Shown here piece by piece: positions 41,918 to 51,389 of a stretch of 64,000 bases of DNA. Position 1 is the first letter of the stretch; every line of letters begins with the position of its first letter. The notes beneath the pieces are model-generated. The model saw only the letters and a list, made by a program, of their open reading frames with translations. It searched no databases and was not told the origin of the DNA. Position numbers and translations under genes: made by a program. Origin of the DNA: Desulfoferula mesophila (GTDB taxonomy: Bacteria; Desulfobacterota; Desulfarculia; Desulfarculales; Desulfarculaceae); the NCBI RefSeq assembly GCF_037076455.1, contig NZ_AP028679.1:1565501-1629500 (forward strand), written 5' to 3'.

Positions 41918-44581
41918 CTAGGCGGCTGAGCGCCGGCGGTGGCGGCGGCGGATCCAGAACCAGGCGCCCACCAGGAGCAAAAGCAGCAGGGGCGGCGCGC
42001 CCAGGGAGGCCTTGACCCAGGGCTCGGAGTAGACCAGCCGCACCGTGTGCTTGCCCGGAGGGACCGCTACGGCGGCCATGAACCCGTAGGCCATGGCGAT
42101 GGGCGCGGGCTTGCCGTCCAAGGTGGCCCGCCATCCGTGGTGGGCGCTTTGGCTGAGCACCAGCCAGCCGGGACGCTGGGCCGTCACCTCCAGTGAGATG
42201 TCCTGGTCTTGCCAGGAGAGCGTCTTCACCGTGCCGCCGGCATCCGGGGCCGGAGCCTGGGGCGCTTGCCACTTGGGGGGAGGGGCGCGGAAAACCACCG
42301 TCCGGGAGGGATCGATGGAGGTCAGCACGTGCTCGTATTCCCAGTCCGGCTTTACCACCGCCGCCCGGGACACGAACCAGGCCCGGCCCAGGTAGGCCCG
42401 GTTGACCAGGTAGCCGGGCGGGCCGGGCGCCAGCCAGGGGCGGTCGGCGAGAGGCCGTCCGTCCAGGCGCAGTTCCTTTATGCCCACCAGGGCGATGGGA
42501 TGGCTCGAGGCCAAGAGCACCGCGTCGGCCTGGGCCTCCGGCGGGGCTTGCAGGGCAATGACCTGGCCGTTCACCTCCCGGCCCTGGCGCAGGGGCCACT
42601 GGACAATGACGCGTCCCTGGCGCACCAGGGCCACCCGAGCCACCAGCTCGTCCGGCCGGGCCTGGCCGGGCAAGAGGGCCGAGGCGCGCAGGCTGAGCTC
42701 CTTCACCGGGACGGGGGCATCCAGGCGCACCGCCGACTGGCTGTAGCCGCAAAGGCTCCAATCGTCGCGGCTGGCCTGGGCCACCGGGCTCTTGGCGTCC
42801 ACCAGCTTGACCGCCCACAGCTGGGGATAGCGGGGATTGGCCTCGGCCTTCCACCAGGTCTGCCAAAACCCCAGGGGCAGGCGGCGGTCCATGTAGCCGC
42901 CCGGCGGATTGATGAAATTCAAGTGGGAGAGATAAATGGGGTACTGGTAGCCCAACGCGCCGCCGGTACGCTGGGCCAACACCCGCCCCCCGTCCCGGCC
43001 GCCGGCCAGGCCGGCAAGCCGGGCGTAAGAAGCCTCCAGATGCGGACGCGGCTTGCTGGGGTCGTGGTGGCTGGAAGGATCGCCGGCAACATACTTGGGG
43101 AGGTAATAGAAGCCAAGGTCCAGGGCCACCATGGCCACCAGGAACAGGGCCACCAGGCGGGGCCTCGCCCCCTGGGCGCGGCGCAGCACCGCCCACCACA
43201 GCGCGCCCACGCAAAACAACAGCCAAGTCAGCAGGCTGGCCATGGGGAAACTCTGGTCAAAGCCGAACCAGTCCGCGTGCAGGGCCTCCACGGCCATGAT
43301 CGCCAGCAACAGGGCCACCAGAATTCCGGCCAGCGCGGCCAAAAACCGCCGCAGGGTCGTCAGCTCCGGGGCCTGGGACCGGTAGAGCAGCCAGTGCAGG
43401 CCGTAGCCGGCCAGCACCAACAGGGCCAGGTGCAACAGGAACATCCAGCGCACGGTTTCCCGGAAAAGGTCGTAGCCGGGCAGCAGGGCGCAGAGCACCT
43501 TGTGCAGCCCCAGGTTGGCCCCCATCATCAAGATGATCCCGGCCAGCCCCAGGAGCTTGTAAAAACCGGTTTCGCTCCCCCGCACCCAAGCCACGGCCAT
43601 CAGGGCCAGGCCCAGGGGGATGATGCCCACGTAGGCGGTATTTTCCGCGTGGCCCATGATCAGCTTGGGGGCCAGGAAATGGGCCAGAATCCACCAATCG
43701 CCCGATCCCTGGGCCAGGAAATCGCGCCGTTGAAAGCCCACCAGGGCCCCGTGCTCGTGCACCCCCAGCGGGTCGCCCAGGGCCGCCGCGGCCAGGTGGA
43801 TCAGGCTGGGCAAGGCCCAAATCATCGCGGCCAGGCCCATGACCAGATAGGGGGCCACACCCAGGCGCCAGGCGGGCCGCCAGCCTCCCCGGTTGTATTC
43901 GCCGAGCGTCACGTACAGGCAATACAGGCTGGCCCCCACGCCCACGTAATAGAAAACCTGGGGCATGCCCCCCATGAAGCTCCAACCCAAAAACACCCCG
44001 GCCCAGGCGGCGTTGAGCAGGCCGTGGCCCTGACGGGCCCGGTGCAGGCACAAAAGCACCAGCGGGGCCCAGCAAAAGCTCTGAATCATCATGGAGTGTT
44101 CGCTGTGGGCCGTGACCACGCCCATGCAGCCCATGACCACGCCCATCACCGTGGCCGCCGCCCGGCCCAGCCCCAGTTGCAGGCCCAGCAAAAAGGCCCC
44201 CAGGCCGGCCAGGGAGCAGTAGGCGGTGAGCACCTTTTGCAGATAGGCGCTGCGCAGCAGCCCTTCCTCGAGGAAAAAGACGTTGAGCAGAGAGAGGGGG
44301 TTGAACAGATCGAAGAGGTATTCCATGAAGGGAACCCCCATGGACATCAATGGGTCCCACAAAGCCAGCTTGCCTTGGGCCAACTCGCGGTAAAAATAGG
44401 CCCGTTGCGCGGTCAGCTCCAGGAAGTCCCACCCCCAGAAAAGGCGGTAGTCCATTTCCGGCCACAGGTAGTACCAGCGCTGGAGCCAGGGAAGCGTCAC
44501 CACCAGGGCGGCCCCGGCCAGGGTCCAGGCCAGGACCCCGCTCCTGTCGCGCCATGAGCCGCTGCCTTGGGAATAGATCAT
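41918..44581 (-). CDS. YfhO-family membrane protein
   Basis: An 887-residue polytopic protein of the YfhO family (GT-C-like). The loop after the first span has LWDPLMSMGVPFMEYLFDLFNPLSLL, the family hallmark. About ten more membrane segments follow to residue 500. A periplasmic domain ends with GWLVLSQSAHHGWRATLDGK and VPPGKHTVRLVYS before a last span and a basic tail (RRRHRRRSAA). In Gram-positive bacteria YfhO glycosylates lipoteichoic acid; here it may modify a surface glycan. It lies 146 nt upstream of the GT2 gene on the minus strand and diverges from the gene at 44848. Residues 1-8 may be a slightly long start. Confidence 0.85.
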   Translation of the reverse strand: MIYSQGSGSWRDRSGVLAWTLAGAALVVTLPWLQRWYYLWPEMDYRLFWGWDFLELTAQRAYFYRELAQGKLALWDPLMSMGVPFMEYLFDLFNPLSLLNVFFLEEGLLRSAYLQKVLTAYCSLAGLGAFLLGLQLGLGRAAATVMGVVMGCMGVVTAHSEHSMMIQSFCWAPLVLLCLHRARQGHGLLNAAWAGVFLGWSFMGGMPQVFYYVGVGASLYCLYVTLGEYNRGGWRPAWRLGVAPYLVMGLAAMIWALPSLIHLAAAALGDPLGVHEHGALVGFQRRDFLAQGSGDWWILAHFLAPKLIMGHAENTAYVGIIPLGLALMAVAWVRGSETGFYKLLGLAGIILMMGANLGLHKVLCALLPGYDLFRETVRWMFLLHLALLVLAGYGLHWLLYRSQAPELTTLRRFLAALAGILVALLLAIMAVEALHADWFGFDQSFPMASLLTWLLFCVGALWWAVLRRAQGARPRLVALFLVAMVALDLGFYYLPKYVAGDPSSHHDPSKPRPHLEASYARLAGLAGGRDGGRVLAQRTGGALGYQYPIYLSHLNFINPPGGYMDRRLPLGFWQTWWKAEANPRYPQLWAVKLVDAKSPVAQASRDDWSLCGYSQSAVRLDAPVPVKELSLRASALLPGQARPDELVARVALVRQGRVIVQWPLRQGREVNGQVIALQAPPEAQADAVLLASSHPIALVGIKELRLDGRPLADRPWLAPGPPGYLVNRAYLGRAWFVSRAAVVKPDWEYEHVLTSIDPSRTVVFRAPPPKWQAPQAPAPDAGGTVKTLSWQDQDISLEVTAQRPGWLVLSQSAHHGWRATLDGKPAPIAMAYGFMAAVAVPPGKHTVRLVYSEPWVKASLGAPPLLLLLLVGAWFWIRRRHRRRSAA

Positions 44582-44847
44582 GAAAATCCTTATGCTTGAG
44601 GAGCAGGGTCATGCCAAGAATGGTCCGTTTTTCCCCGCCTTGTCAAGCGCGTCGGGGTCAACGCCTTGATAGTGCGGTCTAAACAGCCGGGCCGCGGCCT
44701 TGTGATGGCAAGAGGGCTGGGTTAAGATTGATCGGCTCTGCGGCCGCGGGGCGGGGAAGTGTTTTGGGGAGGTCTTTTCCCGGCGCGCGGACCGGGCAGC
44801 GTATATCATGGAGGGGCCGCCTGGTCGGGTGGCGGGAGGTTGGAGTA

Positions 44848-47844
44848 TTGGACGGCCCGCGTACGCTCATAACCTGGAGGCCCAATATCTCCTGGGCCTC
44901 TTGGGCCCTGGCGGCGATTGTCGCCCTGGGCCTGGCGCTGCGCCTGTGGGGCCTGGACTGGCCGGCGGGCATGCATCCGGACGAGTGGGCCGCCGACATC
45001 ATCGCCTCCTTTGCCCAAGGGCACTGGTACTATCCCCATCCGGTCATCTGGCACCAGGCCTTCTACCTGGTGGCCGGCTTTACCTACATCCCGGTCCAGA
45101 TGCTTCTGGGCAAGCTCCTGGTGCTGCTGGGCCCGGCCTACGTCCAGGTTCCGGCCATCCCCTACCTGTTGTGGGGCCGCCTGTGGGTGGCCATCATGGG
45201 CGCGGCCAACGTCTGGGTCCTCTACGCCCTGGTCCGCTCGCTGGGGCTCAGCCGGGCCGCCGGGCTGGCCGGGGCGCTGCTGCTGGCGGTGAACCCCCTG
45301 CTGGTGGTGCACAGCCACTACCTCACCGTGGACGTGCCCCTGGCCCTGGCCGTGACACTGGGCCTGTGGGCCGGGGTGCGCCTGTATCAAGACCCCCGCT
45401 GGTGGCGCTATCTGGTGGCCGGGCTGGCCTTCGGCCTCACCCTGACCACCAAGGCCAACGGCGGGGTGATCCTCTTCGCCTTTGTCACCGCCCATTTGGC
45501 CGTGGTCTGGGAGCGGCGGCCGCGCTGGCCGCGCTGGTTGCTGGGCCAACCCGCCCTGTTCGCCTTGGGCGGGGTGTTGGGCATGATCGCCGGCTATCCC
45601 GGATTTTTGCTGGCCAAGGACAACCCCCTGTTCAAGTACGCCGAGCAGGTGCACAACTTCACCCGGCCCCACTTCGCCGAGCACATCTCCTTTTTCAACA
45701 GCCCCCTGGGCGACCGCCTGGTGTGGTCGGCCCACACCATCGGCGACGCCATCGGCTGGGAGCTGGTGGCGCTGTTCGCCCTGGGCCTGGCCTTGGTCCT
45801 GTGGCGGCGCTACCGCGCGGCGTGGGTGGTGGCCGCCTACCCGCTGTTCTACTACTTCCCCTATCTGTTCATCTCCCACCGCCTGGCCGAGCGCGACCTG
45901 ACCAGTATCGTGCCGCCGTTGATCTGCCTGGCCCTGCTGCCCCTGGCCTGGGCCGTGGGCCAGGTGCCGCGCCGGGGCAAGAGCGCCGTGTGGGCCCTGG
46001 CCGCCTTGGCCCTGATGGTCCACCCCCTGGGGCGCACCGTCTCCGGGGCCTACCTGTTTTGGCAGGAAGAGACCCGGATTTCGGCCGACCGCTGGGCCGG
46101 GGCCGACCTGCCGCCCTCGGCCCGCCTGTTCCAAGGCGGCTACGGCGTGCCCCAGGTGGCCCGATCCACCGCGTTCTATCATTCGCAAAACCTGGCCGAT
46201 TACGAGGGCCAGGACAATTTCGTGCTGATTTCCTCCAGCGACGCGGATCGCTATTTCTTCCAGTGGGCCAAGATTCCCCGCAACCCAATGGGCCGCCTGC
46301 TGGACGGTTTCGCCAAATGGCAGCTGGTCAAGGAATTCGACCTGGGATATGACCAACCGGCGGACAAGCTGCCCGGCCGCTTCAAGTATCCGGTGTTCGT
46401 GGACCCCTATCTGCGCTTCTATGCCGCCCGGCCATCCCTGGAGCAGACCCAGAGCCTGGGTCTGGAACGGCCGCCTTCCATCGCCCCCGCGCCCTACGCG
46501 GTGGTCTACACCAACCACCGGGCCTACAGCGCCGACGGCGCCACGGCCCTGGTGAGAGGACCGGGCCGCGCGGTGCGGGTGTTGCGTCCGCCCCAGCCCC
46601 TGTTGGCGGTGGGGGTGGTACTGGTGAACCTGGGCGGTAAGCCGGTGAGCCTGAAGCTGGAGCAGGGCCCGCGCAAGCAGCGGCTGCGCCTGGAGCCGGG
46701 GCAGCGCGAGGTTTTCACGGACCGGCCCCTGAGCTGGCCCCCGCCCGTGGAGCGGGTCTATCCCTACACCCTGTGGGTGGAGGGCCCCGGCCCGGTGGTC
46801 CTGCGCCTGCTGGGCGATCCCCTGGGCCTGGGCCTGCGCTGCCTGGAGCAGGGGCGTTGGGAGTTGGCCGAGCGCTTGCTGGAGCAGGCTCATGCCGCCC
46901 GTCCCGCGGCCCTGTTGCCCCGGGCCTTGCTGGCGGCGGCCCTGCTGGAGCAGGGCAGGGTGCAGCCCGCCGGGCTCTTGCTGGAGGGACAGGCCCCGGC
47001 CCAGGAGCGCCTGGCCGCCCTGGTTTTGGACTCGTCCTCCGATCCCCAGTGGCTGGAGCATCTGGCCGACTGGGCCGGTCTCTATCCCGACCTGCTGGCC
47101 AATTCCCTCACCCGGAGCTACCCGGCCCAAGCCCTGGAACCGGGCCAGGACGGGAAAGCGCGCCGGGAACACCCTTCTTTTGATTTCGAGGCTTGGCCAG
47201 CCAAGGGCGGCAAGGGCCGGGGGGAGCGCTTTTCCCTCAAGGAGCCTTGGCCCACCTGGCCCCTGTCGCTGCGCCTGCGCCTGAGCCGTCCCGACCCGGC
47301 CCAGGCCCCGGCCCAGCCCCTGGGCGAGCTGGTGGCCACGGCCAAGGGACCGCGGGGGGAGGATTTACTGGTACGCCGGGAGATCAGCCCCGAGGACCTG
47401 GGCGAGGGCACCCGGCGGCGGACCCTGGAGATGGCCTTGCCCGCCGCGGGACCGGACCGGCTTTGGAGTTTCGAGCTACGCTGCCCTCCAGGCTCCAACC
47501 TGCATTTGGACGGGGTGGAGCTGCGGGTGGCGGTCCGGCCCCAGTTGGCCCGCCTGGCCCGCTGGGCCTTCTGGGCCCAAGGCGAGCTGATGCGCCGCCA
47601 GGGGCGCCCGGCCATGGCCGCGGCCATGCTGGCCTGGGTGGAGCGCCTGGACCCGCTTTTCGCCCCCGGCCTCACCAGCCAAGTGCGGGCCCTGCTGGCC
47701 AGCGGCCAGCCCGAGGCGGCCCTGAGCCGTCTGAAAAAAGCCCAGTCCGAGCTGCCCCGAGGGAGCGAGCCGCGGGCCTGGGTTGAAGGGGAGCTGAAAA
47801 AGCTTGCCATCAAAGGGAGTTCTCCCGCCCCCGCGCCCCGCTAG
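44848..47844 (+). CDS. GT39-like membrane glycosyltransferase with periplasmic repeat region
   Basis: A 998-residue protein and intact paralogue of the one at 6084. The start motif LRLWGLDW (31-38) leads to GMHPDEWAADI with D45 and E46, the catalytic-type pair of GT39/ArnT enzymes. Then NPLLVVHSHYLTVDVPLAL and membrane segments run to about residue 410. The rest is periplasmic: a beta-rich region, TPR-like helices (about 670-760), another beta-sandwich-like stretch and a final helical part. The start was set at TTG 44848, 9 nt after GGGAGG; a longer open frame upstream has no similarity. The 266-nt divergent gap upstream shows no clear promoter. Likely uses a polyprenyl-phosphate sugar; acceptor unknown. 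Confidence 0.82.
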   Translation: MDGPRTLITWRPNISWASWALAAIVALGLALRLWGLDWPAGMHPDEWAADIIASFAQGHWYYPHPVIWHQAFYLVAGFTYIPVQMLLGKLLVLLGPAYVQVPAIPYLLWGRLWVAIMGAANVWVLYALVRSLGLSRAAGLAGALLLAVNPLLVVHSHYLTVDVPLALAVTLGLWAGVRLYQDPRWWRYLVAGLAFGLTLTTKANGGVILFAFVTAHLAVVWERRPRWPRWLLGQPALFALGGVLGMIAGYPGFLLAKDNPLFKYAEQVHNFTRPHFAEHISFFNSPLGDRLVWSAHTIGDAIGWELVALFALGLALVLWRRYRAAWVVAAYPLFYYFPYLFISHRLAERDLTSIVPPLICLALLPLAWAVGQVPRRGKSAVWALAALALMVHPLGRTVSGAYLFWQEETRISADRWAGADLPPSARLFQGGYGVPQVARSTAFYHSQNLADYEGQDNFVLISSSDADRYFFQWAKIPRNPMGRLLDGFAKWQLVKEFDLGYDQPADKLPGRFKYPVFVDPYLRFYAARPSLEQTQSLGLERPPSIAPAPYAVVYTNHRAYSADGATALVRGPGRAVRVLRPPQPLLAVGVVLVNLGGKPVSLKLEQGPRKQRLRLEPGQREVFTDRPLSWPPPVERVYPYTLWVEGPGPVVLRLLGDPLGLGLRCLEQGRWELAERLLEQAHAARPAALLPRALLAAALLEQGRVQPAGLLLEGQAPAQERLAALVLDSSSDPQWLEHLADWAGLYPDLLANSLTRSYPAQALEPGQDGKARREHPSFDFEAWPAKGGKGRGERFSLKEPWPTWPLSLRLRLSRPDPAQAPAQPLGELVATAKGPRGEDLLVRREISPEDLGEGTRRRTLEMALPAAGPDRLWSFELRCPPGSNLHLDGVELRVAVRPQLARLARWAFWAQGELMRRQGRPAMAAAMLAWVERLDPLFAPGLTSQVRALLASGQPEAALSRLKKAQSELPRGSEPRAWVEGELKKLAIKGSSPAPAPR

Positions 47845-47911
47845 CCCCCTTGTCTCCCCGAAACGGCGGTCGCATTGCCAACGCCCCGCCACCTCTATAT
47901 AATTCCGAGTC

Positions 47912-49498
47912 ATGCAACGCGAGATCAACAGCTTGGGTCAAGAGTCCTGGGACCTGGTAATAGCGGGCGGCGGCATCTATGGCGCGGCGGCCCTGTGGGA
48001 GGCCTCGCGCCGTGGCCTCAAGGCGGTTCTGCTGGAGGCCGACGACTTCGGCGGGGCCACCAGCGCCAACAGCCTCAAGGTGATCCACGGCGGTTTCCGC
48101 TACCTGCAGTCCATGGACCTGGCCAGGGTGCGCCTGTCCGCCGCCGAGTTGGTGGCTCTGATGCTCATCGCCCCCCACCTGGTCAGCCCCTTGCCTTGTC
48201 TGGTGGCCACCAAGGGCTTGGGCAAGCAGGGCCGCCCCGCCTTCGCCGTGGCGCTGGCCCTATACAACTACCTGACCGGGCACGAAAAACTGCGCGGCAA
48301 GCTGGTGAGCAAGTCCGAGTTGTCCCGCCACTTCGCCCTGTGCCCCCCGCCGGGCTGCAGCGGGGGGGTGCTGTGGCACGATGGCCTGGTGCACGACTCC
48401 GAGCGCCTGGGCCTGGGCTATCTCCTGGCCGCCGGCGAGTTGGGCGGCCGGGCGGCCAACTACACGCGGGTTACGGGCCTGCTGCAGGAAAACGGCCGCG
48501 TAGTGGGGGTGCGGGCCGTGGACGAACTGGGCGGCGGCGAGCTTGAGGTGCGGGGCAAGGCGACGCTCGTCACCTCCGGGCCCTGGACCATGGAGCTGGC
48601 CGGGCAGGCCGAGCAGCCCCCGGCCTTGGCCTCGGCCCTGAACCTGGTGGTGCGCCGTTCTTATAGCGACGCGGCGGTGGGTTTGCGCTCGCTCACCGGC
48701 AAGGCGGACGATCCAGTGTGTGGGGGGCGCCGCTTTTTGTTCATGGTGCCCTGGCGCGGCCACACCATATTGGGCACCGCCTACCGGATTTGGCCCCAGG
48801 GGGCCGCGCCCGCCGGACCCGGCCACGCGGAGTTGCTGGCCCTGCTGGCCGAGTTCAACGCGGCCTGCCCCGAGCTGGAGCTCACTCCCGGCGATATCGC
48901 CGCCTACCACTGGGGCCGGGTGCCCCTGGAACGTCCGGGCCAGTCTCCGGTGGGCGGCGGCCTGGCCAGCAAGCGCCGCCTGGCCGAGCGGCCCGGCCTG
49001 ATCGCGGTGAGCGGGGCCAAGTACACCACCGCCCGGGCGGTGGCCGCCGAGGCGGTGGTGCGGGCCTGCGCTCAACTGGGACGCGAGGCCCCGGAGCTGC
49101 CCTTGGCCCCGGTGTGGGGCGGCGAGACTGAGCCTGCCCAACTGTCCGCCGGGTTGCGCCCCGAGGCCGCGGCCCATCTGCGGGCCCAATACGGCAGCAA
49201 GGCCGGGGAGGTGGCCGCCTGGGCCCAGGACGACGCTTCCCTGCTGGAGCCCCTGGCCCCGGACACCCCGGTGCTGGGCTGCGAGGTGGTGCAGGCCCTG
49301 GAGGCGGAGATGGCCCAGAGCCTGGCCGACGTGAGCCTCCGGCGCACCGTGCTGGGCAAGACGGGCCGCCCCTCCGAGGCCGCCCTGGCCGCCGCGCTGG
49401 CCATCATGGCCCCCCGCCTGGGCTGGGACCAGGCCCGCCAAGAGGCTGAAAGCCAAGCGGCCCTGCGGCCCTACGAGATCCTGGAGGGCCTGGCATGA
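47912..49498 (+). CDS. FAD-dependent glycerol-3-phosphate-dehydrogenase-like oxidoreductase
   Basis: A 528-residue flavoprotein of the GlpD/GlpA (DAO) family. DLVIAGGGIYGAAALWEASR (14-33) binds FAD. The substrate-side segment DDFGGATSANSLKVIHGGFRYLQ (about 44-66) is the clearest match to GlpD. GLIAVSGAKYTTARAVA (about 363-379) is the second FAD motif. True GlpD feeds electrons to quinone in central metabolism. Here it heads a nine-gene glycan operon and overlaps a methyltransferase gene by 4 nt, so it may oxidise a glycerol-phosphate-like part of the glycan. That role is an inference. The start is ATG 47912, with weak ribosome-binding sequence. Confidence 0.75.
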   Translation: MQREINSLGQESWDLVIAGGGIYGAAALWEASRRGLKAVLLEADDFGGATSANSLKVIHGGFRYLQSMDLARVRLSAAELVALMLIAPHLVSPLPCLVATKGLGKQGRPAFAVALALYNYLTGHEKLRGKLVSKSELSRHFALCPPPGCSGGVLWHDGLVHDSERLGLGYLLAAGELGGRAANYTRVTGLLQENGRVVGVRAVDELGGGELEVRGKATLVTSGPWTMELAGQAEQPPALASALNLVVRRSYSDAAVGLRSLTGKADDPVCGGRRFLFMVPWRGHTILGTAYRIWPQGAAPAGPGHAELLALLAEFNAACPELELTPGDIAAYHWGRVPLERPGQSPVGGGLASKRRLAERPGLIAVSGAKYTTARAVAAEAVVRACAQLGREAPELPLAPVWGGETEPAQLSAGLRPEAAAHLRAQYGSKAGEVAAWAQDDASLLEPLAPDTPVLGCEVVQALEAEMAQSLADVSLRRTVLGKTGRPSEAALAAALAIMAPRLGWDQARQEAESQAALRPYEILEGLA

Positions 49499-50226
49499 GC
49501 CCCGCTCGGCGCGAAGACTGCGACCTGGTCACCGCCAGCCAGGAATACGCGCGGCGCTTCAGCGGGGCGGTGGGGGACTACTTCCTGCAGGTGCAGACCG
49601 CGCGCACCCTGGAGCTGCTCGCCCCCTGGCCCAAGGGCAAGGTCTTGGACGTGGGCGGGGGACACGCCCAACTGGCCGGGCCCCTGGTCCGGGCCGGCTA
49701 CCAGGTCACCGTGGCCGGCAGCAGCGAGGCCTGCAACCAACGCCTGGAGGGCTTGCTGCCCCGGGGCTCCTATGCGTTTCAGGCCGTGGACCTGATGAAT
49801 ATGCCCTGGCCGGACAAGAGCTTCGACCTGGTGCTCAGCTTCCGCATGCTCACCCACGTGGCCGATCCGGCGGGCTACGTGGCCCAGCTCTGCCGCCTGG
49901 CCAAGCGGGCGGTGGTGGTGGACTACCCGGCCAAACAGAGCTTCAACCTGGTGGCCGACTCGTTGTTCAAGGCCAAAGAGTCCCTGGACGACAACCAGCA
50001 CACCCGGCCCTTTGTGAGCTTTTGGGACTCCGAGGTGGAGGAGTTGTTCGCGGCCCAGGGATTCGGCAAACCCGTACGGCGGAGGCAGCACTTCTGGCCC
50101 ATGGCGCTGCACCGGGCCCTGGGCTCGGGCGGCTTCACCAAGGCGGCCGAAGGCCTGCCCCGCGCCCTGGGGCTCACCGCCCTGTTGGGCTCGCCGGTGA
50201 TTATCAGAATGGAGCGCCTGTCATGA
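49495..50226 (+). CDS. Class I SAM-dependent methyltransferase
   Basis: A 243-residue methyltransferase. SAM motif I is VLDVGGGHAQLAGPLV (46-61), the acidic post-I residue is replaced by the VTVAGSSEAC strand, and the motif II region is DKSFDLVLSFRMLTHVADP (about 103-121). Methyltransferases of this kind in glycan operons cap or decorate sugars. The ATG 49495 overlaps the flavoprotein stop by 4 nt, and its own stop overlaps the next GT4 gene by 4 nt. Acceptor unknown. Confidence 0.82.
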   Translation: MSPARREDCDLVTASQEYARRFSGAVGDYFLQVQTARTLELLAPWPKGKVLDVGGGHAQLAGPLVRAGYQVTVAGSSEACNQRLEGLLPRGSYAFQAVDLMNMPWPDKSFDLVLSFRMLTHVADPAGYVAQLCRLAKRAVVVDYPAKQSFNLVADSLFKAKESLDDNQHTRPFVSFWDSEVEELFAAQGFGKPVRRRQHFWPMALHRALGSGGFTKAAEGLPRALGLTALLGSPVIIRMERLS

Positions 50227-51389
50227 AAATTCTGCTGCTGGCGCCGCACCCCTTTTTCCAGGAACGGGGCACCCCCATCGCGGTGCGCCTGTTGGCCACC
50301 GAACTGGCCGCCAAGGGCCACCAGGTGGAGATGCTTTGCTACCACGAGGGCGAAGATATTGAGATGGAGGGGGTGACGATCCACCGCATCGCCCCGCCGT
50401 CCTGGGTGCGCGACGTGCCGCCCGGCCCCTCCTGGCAAAAGGTGGTTTGCGATCTATATATGTGGCAAGAAGCCAAACGCCTGGCCCGCAGCGGGCGCTT
50501 CGATCTGGTGCACGCGGTGGAAGAGGGGGCCTTCATGGCCCTGCGCCTGCGCAAGCTCTACGATCTGCCCTATATCTACGACATGGATTCGTGCATGTCC
50601 GGCCAGATCGCCGACAAGCTGCCCATGGCCAAGAGCCTGGCCCGGTTGTGGGCCCTCTGGGAGGCCGCGGCGGTGCGCCGAAGCGCCGGGGTGGTGGCGG
50701 TGTGCCAGTCCCTGGTGGAGGTGGCCCAGGCCCACGACCCCGAGGTGCCGGTGTGCCGCCTGGAAGACGTGAGCCTTTTGGATCAGTGCGGCGAACCTCC
50801 CGGCGAACGTTTGGACCTGGACGGTCCGGTGATCATGTACGTGGGCAACCTGGAATCCTACCAGGGCATTGACCTGCTGCTGGAGGCCTTCGCCCTCACC
50901 GCGGAAAAGCACCCCCAGGCCCACCTGGTGGTCATCGGGGGCGCCGGCAAGGACATATCCAAATATCGGCGCGAGGCCTTTGCCCTGAACCTGTCGGGCC
51001 TGACCCACTTTTTGGGGCCGCGCCCGCAGTCCCAACTGGCCTACTTCCTGGAGCAGGCCGACATCCTGGTGAGCCCGCGCATCCAGGGGGAAAACACCCC
51101 CATGAAGATCTACTCCTACCTGGACTCGGGCCGCCCCCTGGTGGCCACCCGCCTGCCCACCCACACCCAGGTGCTGGACGACGGCATCAGCCTGTTGGTG
51201 GAGCCCAACGCCGAGGCCATGTCCCGGGGTTTCAACCAGCTTCTGGAACACCCCGAGCAGGGCCAAACTCTGGCCCTGGCGGCCAAGGAGCGCGTGGACA
51301 GCCAATACAGCCTGGAGGCCTACCGCCGCAAGCTGAGCGACTTCTACCATGGCGTGCAAGAGGCCCTGGGGCGCGGGGAGCGCCGTTGA
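50223..51389 (+). CDS. GT4 glycosyltransferase
   Basis: A 388-residue GT-B enzyme. MKILLLAPHPFFQERGTP at the N terminus is the acceptor-side glycine-rich loop. The donor domain starts near VIMYVGNLESYQGIDLLLEAF (about 201-221) and has SPRIQGENTPMKIYSYLDSG, a variant of the E-x7-E site with Glu in GENTP. Family: GT4, retaining. It builds a lipid-linked oligosaccharide at the cytosolic face. The start is ATG 50223 inside the ATGA overlap; open frame upstream belongs to the methyltransferase gene. Donor sugar unknown. Confidence 0.88.
   Translation: MKILLLAPHPFFQERGTPIAVRLLATELAAKGHQVEMLCYHEGEDIEMEGVTIHRIAPPSWVRDVPPGPSWQKVVCDLYMWQEAKRLARSGRFDLVHAVEEGAFMALRLRKLYDLPYIYDMDSCMSGQIADKLPMAKSLARLWALWEAAAVRRSAGVVAVCQSLVEVAQAHDPEVPVCRLEDVSLLDQCGEPPGERLDLDGPVIMYVGNLESYQGIDLLLEAFALTAEKHPQAHLVVIGGAGKDISKYRREAFALNLSGLTHFLGPRPQSQLAYFLEQADILVSPRIQGENTPMKIYSYLDSGRPLVATRLPTHTQVLDDGISLLVEPNAEAMSRGFNQLLEHPEQGQTLALAAKERVDSQYSLEAYRRKLSDFYHGVQEALGRGERR

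Noticed and set aside
42209-44557. Plus-strand ORF of 782 codons opposite the YfhO-like gene
   Set aside because: Shadow frame; no motif, repetitive His/Gln/Pro composition.
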